A stretch of 64,000 nucleotides of DNA from Cycas panzhihuaensis. Lineage: Eukaryota > Cycadophyta. Within the stretch, counting starts at the first letter, position 1; every line of letters starts with the position of its first letter. The notes under the pieces are model-generated. The model was not told where the DNA came from. It made no database searches and saw only the letters and a program-made list of their open reading frames with translations. Both the position numbers and the translations under genes were made by a program. Location of the stretch: assembly GCA_023213395.1 (NCBI GenBank), contig CM041465.1:104477741-104541740 (forward strand). The letters are read 5' to 3'. This document shows positions 55,765 through 64,000 of the stretch, one piece after another.

Positions 55765-56130
55765 TCGCCTTGGTAGCGAGCCTCATTGCCGTAAGAATTG
55801 TGCAATAGCGAATGTTGGTAACAAAACTGTCAGTAGCACATATGTACGTATATATATAAATCATGATCATAGCAAAGGTCAAGGATACCAGCAAGTGTCG
55901 TGGTAGAACATGTGGATATGAGGATAGGGGTGGAGACAATATAAGGGCTGCCTATGTGCCACTCAAGAATCGACTGGAAGCTAAGAAGGATGAGTGGGTT
56001 GCCCCCATCGTAAAAGTACAAAGAGGAGTGCATGATAATGTCAAGTAAAAGGGTAAATGAGTAAACTTGATAGTCATCATAGTTTAACCTTATTAGTGGC
56101 TAACGTTCAGAGGTGCAAACGGATTCACAA
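55765..56130 (-). other. Tat-F 3' spacer and variant polypurine tract
   Basis: CTACCAAGGCGA (55776-55765, minus) precedes the LTR. As in Tat-C, the G run is broken. The rest is spacer with the GGTTAAACTATG block near 56090. Confidence 0.6.
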
Positions 56131-56605
56131 AGCGATCTATATGATGGCCTGAGACTTGGGTGCTAGGGTGACCAGACAAGTCTCAGGAGTGGTTAGTAAG
56201 AAGAGGGAGGCGACGCTCAAGGATGAGGCGAACAAGGCTGCCTACCTTAGCATTGAGGGCCCAAGGAATGTGTTAGATGTCGACAAATTAGAAATTAGCC
56301 AACAAGGATCTGGCAGTCAAAGCGAGGGCTCTCAAATGAGGGTATCACACTTGGTAAACCTAGGTGAGATAGGACACCACCACTTGGGAGTCGCAAAGAA
56401 GAACAATAGATCCATGATGAAAACAGAGTGCATTAGTGAGGGCTTCGATAACGGCCATGTACTTAGCTTCGTTATTGGTAGCCTCAAGGAGGAATATTCT
56501 GGAATGCAAAAAATTGTGTTTGGAAGGGCCGCGAAGAATCCATATAGTGGCAGAAGGTCTAGGATCACCGCAGCTTCCACCGTCGGTAAAAATGAAAAGA
56601 GCCAT
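56131..56605 (-). pseudogene. Tat-F additional RNase H (aRNH)
   Basis: ATG at 56605: MALFIFTDGGSCGDPRPSAT, RIFLLEATNNEAKYMAVIEA and LLCDSQVVVSYLT, then a TAG. The first and third Asp are intact; Glu is Lys (AKY), the same substitution as in Tat-E although the subfamily differs. The frame is open for 81 codons to the shared TAG at the LTQVY position. Confidence 0.86.
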
Positions 56606-57144
56606 AGATGATGAAAGGAAATGTCTTCGTAGAGAAAATATGTAATAATATAAGAGTCAAAGCAAAAAGAGGCTAGTATGGCAAGTAATAAATGGCAGTG
56701 AAGGGTAGGAGGACCTAACAATGAGGCTACCCAAGGACAAGAGCAGGTCATTTGACCACTAGCTAAGAGCGGGTGGCAAAAGGGCACCCTAGAATGCCAA
56801 AGGTTGCTTTAAAAAGTAAAGAATAACTCCAAATGGAGGGAGCATTCCTTTTGGAGCACTTAGGGACAGGAACAGGCTATAAAAATAAGTCCAGGATGGC
56901 AAAATGAGCCAAACAAGTATAAACTCGGGCATACACAGGAGTGGCACGTAAAACGAGACAGAAGGGCCCTACGAAAATGTATCAGCAAGGTGCCATTAAT
57001 GCATCCGTAAGAAAGAGAGAAACAAAGGCTATGGGAGCCTAACGGAAGACAGGGCCAGAAGGCAAAGGTGATCAGGGATAAGGGACAATCCAAAGGGCTG
57101 TCACAAGAGCAAAAACGGAGATAGTGCTCGTGAGAGCCCCTGCC
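56606..57144 (-). other. Leader between divergent TATA and aRNH, Tat-F
   Basis: DNA similar to the Tat-E leader, with stops in all minus frames over its length. No gene supported. Confidence 0.5.
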
Positions 57145-57153
57145 TATATAAGG
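57145..57153 (+). promoter_or_regulatory. TATA box of Tat-F antisense PMD gene (divergent promoter)
   Basis: GCCTATATAAGG is found 150 nt before the exon 1 ATG, the third copy of the nearly symmetric TATA element. Confidence 0.6.
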
Positions 57154-57302
57154 AAAAACGATGAAAACAAGATTCATTTTCACGGGCTCTCAAACAAATC
57201 CAGAGACATTTCCTTATGCAGTGGAGCACTACTTGACTTCAGAGGCACGCAGAGGGAGATCGCATCACGATCGAGCCAAGGACAATTGGGATCGGAGACA
57301 AG

Positions 57303-59725
57303 ATGGCGAGTGCTCGGCCAGATCTAGTGAGTGGATCACTAAAAACTCAACCCATCTTGTGCTTTAAAGTTTATTGCTTTTGATGTTTTTTATGTAGGTT
57401 TGTAGGCTCCATATAGGCGAGAAATGGCCTCTCGGAGTCCAAATTGGACCTAGAGAGAGGCGGGACTAGGGCATTAGGTAGCCTTGGTCCTAGTGGGCCC
57501 AATTGTGGCCCATAAGAAGAAATAATTTTTATTTTTTTGGGCAAAAAACCCCCCCTTTTGGGGGGGTGCCATTCACACCACAACAGAGACCGCGGTATCG
57601 TAATCTTTGCCGTGGGGCTCCGATCGCCGCTAGACCCGGGCCAAACTCCACAGTACCACGAAGTTTGGCATGGTGCAAAGGCAGAACTGTAGAAAAAAGA
57701 GAATAGGGACCCAAGAAACCCCAAATCTCAACTAGGTAAGGCCGAGAGGTAGTCTAGGGGATGAGGAGTGAGTATAGGTCGAGTTCTGACTTGTTTTATG
57801 GCGTTTTGCAGGTCATGATCGTGGTAGAGAACTGTGAAAACATCAGAATGGCGATGCTTAGTTTTATAGAGATGATGCTGAGAGAAGATAGGGAGATCTT
57901 GTAGAGATGTAGCCTATTGAAGGTCACAAGGACACCCCAATACACATCAGATTAGCATTTATTAGTTGATATAGTGTCATACTGGGATATGAGGAGACAT
58001 GTCTTCTATCTATCCCAGGTAGGGGACATATCAGTGACGCCCGAAGACATCAGGAGGATACTGGGAGTACCGTCAATGGGGAGGCTGGTAGCACTAGGAG
58101 TGTTGCCCAGCAATAAGGCAGCACATAGGGAGGCGGCTATGTTTTTTATAGGCTTGGACAGGTGGGAGAGGTGAGGGATTCCTCTCCAAACCATGGTTAT
58201 GTCGGGAGTTCCTCGGGTGAGGAAGTTGATTAGCTTATGCATTTTGTTCTAGATATCCCAGAAACAGAACTATAGGGATATACTAGGAGGATGGATGGAT
58301 GCAGTATATCAGGGCGAAGTGGGAGAAAGGATGGACTGGGCTACCCTCATAGCAATGAACCTCGTCGCATAGCTAAATGTTATTTGGGTAGCAAGTAGGG
58401 GAGGTCTATCATATAGTACGTTGCTACAGTGATGGTTCTTCGACCACTTTGGAGTAGTGGCACCAACAGGGGGACCACACCCTATCTCAGAGTGGGCCCC
58501 GATGGTACACAAGTGGCAGACCAGGTTAAGAGGGACCAAGGACCAGGCACATGTTCGTCACTTGGTGGAGGCTACATCGCTAGACCTCCTCACCATGATA
58601 GATTATATAGCGGATCCATATAGAGCGATGAGGTGGGATAGTGACGACGAGGCAGGCAAGGTAGGAGTGCCCCCAAGAGATGACGAGGGTGGCGATGGAG
58701 GTGATGGGGTCAGCCCATCATGACCTATAGGAGAGGCAGGTCTATCAAGGACTGCAGGTAGAGGAGCAGGTCCGTCAGGGGTTGTAGGTAGAGAGGCAGG
58801 CCCATCAGGAGCTGCAGAGGAGAGCAGGAGCCTAGTGATGCAGGCCTGCAGGCTGCGGATCGTCAGGAGGTCCAAAGAGGTAGCCACACTAGCTGTGGAG
58901 AGGAGGGATGCCCCAGCAGTTGAGGCAGTAATAGAGGAGGTACTCAAGGAGGAGGAGGTACCCACAGCTGGCGGAGTACCTGAGATGGAGGTGATCGCTC
59001 GAGTAGAGGAGCCGGTAGCCGCACCAGGTGAGACATGACCTTCTCATGTCATCATTTGATTGCCATATATACATACATAGTTTGATTTTGGTTTGCTATA
59101 CAAATAGACATATACTGATACATGACATGTTAGATTTGCAGGTATAGCGGATATCCAGAGACTAGTGGAGGCAGTAGTCTGAGAGGTATTCCCTTAGGCC
59201 TACACAGAGGGGTAGCCTCCCATCCAGGCAGGTGATGAGCCTAGATTGGCAGGCGACCATACGACAACATTTGTCCCATTGATAAGGGTGAGGGATATAT
59301 GGGTTGTGGAGTCCCAGGAGCACAAGGTACATGCGGGACAACAATAGCCAAAGTTGGACACCACCTGAACTAAGAGGGATGCTCTACAGAGTGAGGTACA
59401 AGCATTAGAGGCTCAAGAAGGAGCCAGAGGAGATATGGGGAGCCATATCCAGATAGTAGTGATGGAGGAGCAGCTTCACCTTGTGGAGATAGAGCGGGAT
59501 TGTATCCAAACCTAATATGATCGACTGGTAGAGGACATGGCATCGATATCAGTGTGGAGCAGGACATAGAGCCACATGGTGGCGATGACCCCGAGGAGGC
59601 CACTGGACAAGGGGAGCGAGGCGGGAAGCTCACAGAGACTGAAGAGGAGTCTCAGAGGGATGTGGTCCCTAGGAGAGGGATCACATCGACCAGGAGATGA
59701 TGCCTTAGGGGTGGGGCAGCAGTAG
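57303..59725 (+). pseudogene. Tat-F antisense PMD-like gene, three exons
   Basis: Exons are 57303-57326 (MASARPDL), 57812-59027 and 59142-59725; introns GTGAGT...GCAG (485 nt, phase 0) and GTGAGA...GCAG (114 nt, phase 1). Exon 2 encodes DIVSYWDMRRHVFYLSQVGD, TPEDIRRILGVPSMGRLVAL, VPRVRKLISLCILF, then TAG, ISQKQNYRDILGGW, WFFDHFGVVAPTGGPHPISE and an Asp/Glu/Gly-rich tail. Exon 3 encodes a coiled-coil-like segment with HIQIVVMEEQLHLVEIERD and the basic RRPLDKGSEAGSSQ tail, stop at 59723-59725. Both exon 2 lengths (1216 here, 1213 in Tat-E) keep phase. A PMD family call is likely; the function is unknown. Confidence 0.76.
57641..57668. promoter_or_regulatory. 28-bp palindrome in intron 1 of Tat-F PMD gene
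   Basis: Perfect 7-bp arms CCAAACT and AGTTTGG around GTACCAC. A decayed AAGATC-type partner lies just upstream, near 57586-57607. Confidence 0.58.
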
Positions 59726-60348
59726 GGTAGTGTATCTTTTTTTGTTTTAGATAGGGGAAAGCACGGGCCTCCAGGCAGTCACCATATATAGTCACATGAT
59801 TGTACCCCCCTGCAAGGACACTGGCTTCCCATAGATGATGCGCCACACTATTTGTATGATATGACACATGATTTTTGATATATATAGATGGGGTGATTGG
59901 TACCCCATTTAGCATATGATGATATGTATCATAATATGTGATGGATGATATGTATGTTTTGTTTACATGTTTATGTATGTGTATGAGGGTGCACGGATGC
60001 ACAAGGATATGTATGATTGCACTTTGAGTTGATTTTTGTTATGAGTTTTGTATTATGACATTTGTTTAAGTTGTTCATATTTCCTTTCATGTGGGACCAT
60101 GTTCCTAATAGGAGCACACACAATCACCATGAGTAGAGACAATAGACATATGCGGGGTTAGGAAAACAAGGCAACACGTACGTCCACATGGGAGCATAGC
60201 GAAATATGCAAAGGAAATACCAAGCAAGATGGGAGTGATAATACTCTAGAGTATCGTCCTAATTGGGGGATGCCCAAATAGGAGTACAAGGTCCCAAGGG
60301 GAATAGGAGTAGAGGTTCCGCGGGAGGAACCAAAAAGAAACGAGAAGG
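59726..60348. other. Tat-F spacer between converging PMD and INT genes
   Basis: No gene. It holds the shared 3' untranslated block (ATTGTACCCCCCTGCAAGG near 59798). Confidence 0.6.
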
Positions 60349-60406
60349 CCTTCTTAAGCCGCCATTCCGCCTGTGGCTAGGAGGAATGGGGACAAGCTTA
60401 AGAAGG
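60349..60406 (-). ncRNA. Conserved stem-loop after INT stop, Tat-F copy
   Basis: Element-strand arms CCTTCTTAAGC and GCTTAAGAAGG pair perfectly over 11 bp. The inner stem is CCATTCC/GGAATGG and the apical stem CCT/AGG, with loop AGCCAC. Confidence 0.72.
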
Positions 60407-60449
60407 TAGTTTAGGCTCATTTCAGAGCATGAATAAGGTGATGACAAAG

Positions 60450-61610
60450 TCATGAGTAGAATTTCTTAAGGAATTTCTCGTTAACAACTTTCCCAAACTC
60501 AAGACCCTCTAACGTGGCGATCCTATAAGTGTCATTACCGAGGCTCTCGATAACAACAAAGGGTCCAACCCATTTGGGCCTGAATTTAGCCAAGTGGTCA
60601 TAAAGATATTCCAATTTGAGGATGTGGTCCCCAGGAAACAAAGGATGAGAACAAAGGTATTTATCATAGGTCCTTTGTGAGCAGGCTTTGGATGCGATGT
60701 TAGCCTAGTAGGCGGTTAAACGTCTCTCATCTAAGGCTTCAATGTCCAAGAGGCGAGCCTGACAGATCGACTCCTCATCGATGAGACCTCGAAGAGAAAC
60801 ACATAAAGAGGGAATCTCCACTTCCAATGGGAGTACCACCTCGGTCCCGTAAACTAGGGAGAACAAAGTCATTCCCGTAGCAGCACGGACAGAGGTACGA
60901 TAAGGCCACAGGGTAGAAGGGAACTGAAGGTGCCAGTCTCTTTGAGACTGAGTGACAGTTTTCTTTAGAATGTTAACAAGAGTCTTGTTGAACAACTCAA
61001 CTTGACCATTTTCCTAGGGGTAATCAGGGGAGGAAGTTTTATGAGAGATTTTAAATTTCTCACAAAGCTCATCCATCTCCTTGTTACAAAAGGGGGTTCC
61101 ATTGTCTGTGATCAAGACGTCTGGAATCCTGAAGCGGCAAATGATGTACTAGTAAACGAAAGTAGCTATCGTCTTACTAGGGGTAGTAATCAGAGGGATG
61201 GCTTATGCCCATTTAGTAAAGTACTCCGTAGTAATCAAGATAAACTTGTGCTGCAACGAAGAAGGTAGGAATATAGCCTCGATGAGGTCTAGACCCCATT
61301 GAGCAAAGGGCCATGGAGATATGATAGGATGCAGGGCCTCAGAAGGCACATGGGAGATGTTAGCGTGTTCTTGACATTGCCAACACCTCAAGGCAAAGGC
61401 ATGGGCATCATTGAAGAGGGACGACCAATAGTAGCCGATACAGAGGATCCTTTAGGCCATGGATTGGCCTCCAAAGTGGCCCTCGTAAATGCCATGGTGG
61501 CATTCACGAGGTATTTGGTCCGCTTCACCAGGAGTGACGTAGAAGAGGAGGATCCTATCAAAAGACCTCCTATATAATACTTTGTCCATGAGGAAGTATT
61601 ACCTAGTAGA
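60450..61610 (-). pseudogene. Tat-F integrase
   Basis: The Cys pair MRCWQCQEHANI is intact. Core: GLDLIEAI, ITDNGTPFCNKEMDELC, then ENGQVELFNKT, so the catalytic D, D and E are kept although the residues around the last Glu differ. The C-terminal region PKWVGPFVVIESLGNDTYRI and KFLKKFYS ends in TGA at 60452-60450. Stops occur after FTKWA, FVY, SPDYP and LTAY. The zinc-finger His part is out of frame with RNase H. Confidence 0.9.
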
Positions 61611-61619
61611 GGTCCAGAT

Positions 61620-62303
61620 ATGAGATCTAACCATATTACTAGCTTTAGGACGATACTGTTGCTGTGTGAGGTACTGCATGATATCACCATACCACTTACT
61701 ATCAACAAGAAGATGGGAAGGAATGCCCTGAATGGTCAATATAAACTCATCAGGAAGAAAATCATCAACAGGGGCATCAAGCAAGTTAGGGATAGGGGCA
61801 GCTACGAGCTGCTCAGCCACAACCATCCCCTTCTTCAATTTCTGGTTGACGATATGGAGATCGAACTCCTGAAGCAGGATGGTCCAATGATAAGCCCTAC
61901 CAGTCAAGTACGAACGAGTAAGTAGATATCGCAAGGGATCGGACTGGGCGATTACCTTGGTAGAATTACCAAGCAAGTAGTGTCTAAACTTCTTGGTTGC
62001 ATGAACCAAGGAGAGACATTCCTTCTCGGCCAGGGAGTAGTTGAGTTCAGTAGCCATAAGGGTGTAGCTGATAAAGTAAATGGCTCTCTCAACTCCTGAA
62101 TCATCCTCTTGAGCCAACATAGCACCCAAAGACTCATCGGTCACTGAGGTATAGAGAATGAAAGGCCTATCGAAGCAAGGGGGTGCCAACGTTGAAGCAG
62201 AAACAAGGGCTTCCTTAAGTCCTTCGGAGGCTTGTTGGGTCTTATCAGGCCAAACAAATAGGGCTCCCTTCTTCAATAGGTTAGTTAAGGGTTTGGCGCT
62301 CAT
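61620..62303 (-). pseudogene. Tat-F pol RNase H domain (open over 234 codons)
   Basis: The stretch MSAKPLTNLLKKGALFVWPD through YTSVTDESLGAMLAQED, AEKECLSLVHATKKF, IAQSDPLRYLLTRSYL and HIVNQKLKKGMVVAEQLVAA is uninterrupted. All three catalytic acids are visible. It includes the end of the RT connection and the tether to INT. This is the longest undamaged pol segment in the window. Confidence 0.9.
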
Positions 62304-63010
62304 GGAAAAGTCTGCCAGGAAGTGCCTAAGGAAACTAAGCCTACCTAGAAACGACTTGATCTGTCACTGGGTTCTAGGAGGCGACATATCAAGGATTGCC
62401 TTGACTTTATTAGGGTCAATCTGAATCCCTTACTTTGACATAAGAAATCCAAGGAGTTTACCATAAGTAATAGCAAATACACACTTGAGTGGGTTTAAAC
62501 TTATGTGGTACTTACGACACCGTGTGAAGATAGCCCGCAAGTCCGAAGGATGATTAGCGCTAACACATGAGAGGCCCATCATGTCATCCATGAAGACCTC
62601 CAACCTGTTGTTGATGAGGTCAAGGAAGATAAAATACATCGCCCTTTGGTAAGTAGCGCCTACATTTTTGAGGTCGAAGGGCATTACCTTATAGGCAAAG
62701 GTACCCCACGGGGTGGTGAAGGTCATCTTGTGGCAGTCTTCAGGAGAGATTTGAATCTAGTTATATCCAGAGAAGTCATCCATCAAGGACATGACTTCAA
62801 ACCCAGTAGTTCGATTAATGATTTGATCGATGAAAGGGAGTGGAAAGTTGTCCTTAGGACACGCATTGTTGATATCATAGAAATCAATGCATATTCAGAT
62901 GGTCCCATTCTTTTCAGCAACAGGAATGATGTTGGACACCCATTTAGGGTAGTCGATTGAAGTAATAAGTCCAGCATCCAAAAGCTTCTCAACCTCCATC
63001 TTGACAGCGG
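62304..63010 (-). pseudogene. Tat-F reverse transcriptase domain
   Basis: KMEVEKLLDAGLITSIDYPK, then GTI and a stop, IDFYDINNACPKDNFPLPF, SLMDDFSGYN and a stop, FTTPWGTFAYKVMPFDLKNV, EVFMDDMMGLS and LGFLMSK with a stop. Motifs A, B and C are present. The motif CVDFCD of Tat-C is CIDFYD here. Confidence 0.9.
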
Positions 63011-63986
63011 CTGAGAGTTTAGGGTGGAGAGGACGCTGTTTCCGGCACACGGGTCAGGTGCCAGGAATGGTAGTGAGATTATAGGTGACGATGGAGGGGT
63101 CGATTCCCTTCATGTCAGAATAATCCCATGCAAAGACATCTTGGAACTCCTAAAACAAAAGGGAATATTCCCTTACTTCATTAGGAGAGCATTACGCCCC
63201 CACCTTAATGACCTTGCCTCAGGCTAAGACTATGTCCTAGGTCGCCCCCATGTACATGGTATTCCCCTCCTCGAAATGGAGAGGGGTAAGGTCAATAGGA
63301 AGAGATGGAATAGGGGATGGAATTGGGTTAGCGAGTATGGACCCAATTACCAGGACCTTCTGGTGGCCAAGCCTATGGTGACTAGAAGTAAAGTTAGGCA
63401 TGGAGCCTGCTAAGTACTCAAGCAAGGCTTCATCATCTTCGAAGTAATCCACCCCATGGATGACCTTACTTTGAATAGATGAAGTGCTAGAGGAAGTGAG
63501 AGCAACGAGACCCTGATGGTCGTCAGGCTGTCCAACATCCTCAAAAGACTCTAAGAGGGAATCAGGAAGGGGCTCCTTGGAAGGAGCGAAAGGAAGTTCC
63601 TTAAAACCATCACCTACAGGGGGTGACAGAGAGGAAGAATCAATGAGTTATGGGTCAATATGTGTAATGACATGCGACACAAGGGGGTGACTAGTCTCTC
63701 CAACAAGAGGAGTTCTAGGTCGGGACCTAGAACAAGGAGGGTGCCTCCTACTAGTGCAGAGGAAAGAGACAGGGTGAGGAAAGTCCTCATCCTTACCATA
63801 TTACTCATCGTCACTAAATAAGGAGAGGTACCCATAGCTCCCGACACCAATAGGAGCAAAATGAGTAAGACTAGAGGAAGAAGATGCAGGATCTTCTTCG
63901 CTATGGGACGAATTGGGTATACTGATGGAGCAAGACAAGGTGTGAATAGAAGGGCCTTTGTCCCCCTTCGTATGGCCATGGCTCAC
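63011..63986 (-). pseudogene. Tat-F acidic spacer between PR and RT
   Basis: MSHGHTKGDKGPSIHT, then SSSSLTHFAPIGVGSYGYLS, LFSDDE and, after frame changes, MDYFEDDEALLEYLAGSMPN. The protease would start just beyond the window. The sequence matches the Tat-A linker most closely. Confidence 0.7.
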
Positions 63987-64000
63987 TTGATTAGTAGGAC

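Larger units (their letters stand above)
53038..64000 (-). mobile_element. Tat-F: Tat-lineage retrotransposon, 3' portion (runs off right edge)
   Basis: On the minus strand from 64000: PR-RT spacer, RT, RNase H, INT, stem-loop, antisense PMD gene, divergent TATA, aRNH, 3' LTR. It is inserted in Tat-D after aRNH; bases 53033-53037 (actat) should be the target duplicate. Same subfamily as Tat-A. Confidence 0.92.

Noticed and set aside
58160-58253. Possible 82-nt intron ending at the shared TTCTAG in PMD exon 2 of Tat-F
   Set aside because: A GTGAGG donor exists in Tat-F but the aligned site in Tat-E and Tat-B lacks GT, and the stretch still reads as conserved protein (VRKLI..CILF). Kept only as an alternative explanation of the TAG.
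1-64000. CRISPR array, bacterial operons or tRNA/rRNA genes
   Set aside because: No regularly spaced direct repeats, no ribosome-binding patterns, no cloverleaf or rRNA sequence recognised. Spliced genes and LTR elements indicate a plant nucleus.

Overview
The window looks like nuclear DNA of a seed plant, from a retrotransposon-dense, probably heterochromatic region. I found no ordinary cellular gene and no tRNA or rRNA gene. Everything I can support belongs to at least six related Ty3/Gypsy LTR retrotransposons of the Tat (Ogre/Grande-like) lineage, stacked inside one another. The lineage call rests on RT, INT and PR motifs, lack of a chromodomain, a long gag, a second plant-type RNase H (aRNH) downstream of INT, LTRs of 2.4-3.1 kb, and a tRNA-Arg-like primer site. 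The species cannot be named from this sequence.

Layout. Tat-D (+) is the oldest host, seen at 31618-34783 and 51213-53037. Tat-B (+; 8742-14018 and 27740-31617) lies inside the integrase gene of Tat-D. Tat-A (-; from beyond the left edge to 8741) lies inside the integrase gene of Tat-B. Tat-C (+; 14019-27739, complete) lies inside the aRNH gene of Tat-B. Tat-E (-; 34784-51212, complete) lies inside intron 1 of the antisense gene of Tat-D. Tat-F (-; 53038 to beyond the right edge) lies just after the aRNH of Tat-D. LTR sequence makes A, B and F one subfamily and C and E another; D resembles B in its internal parts.

Shared element plan, along the pol strand: LTR, PBS, gag with a long N-terminal extension and a CX2HX4HX4C knuckle, PR, acidic spacer, RT, RNase H, INT, a 56-58 nt stem-loop, an antisense spliced gene encoding a plant-mobile-domain (PMD)-like protein with a coiled coil, a divergent TATA region, sense aRNH, PPT, LTR. 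All copies carry stops and frameshifts. Most stops I could resolve look like C to T changes in CAG, CAA or CGA codons, as expected for long-methylated repeats.

The most interesting signals are non-protein. (1) A hairpin just after the INT stop has compensatory base changes in five copies. (2) A 28-bp palindrome centred on GGTACC or a relative of it recurs in LTRs and in intron 1 of the antisense gene. (3) The antisense PMD gene keeps the same three-exon structure and intron phases (0, then 1) in four copies, with a nearly symmetric TATA box facing both this gene and aRNH.
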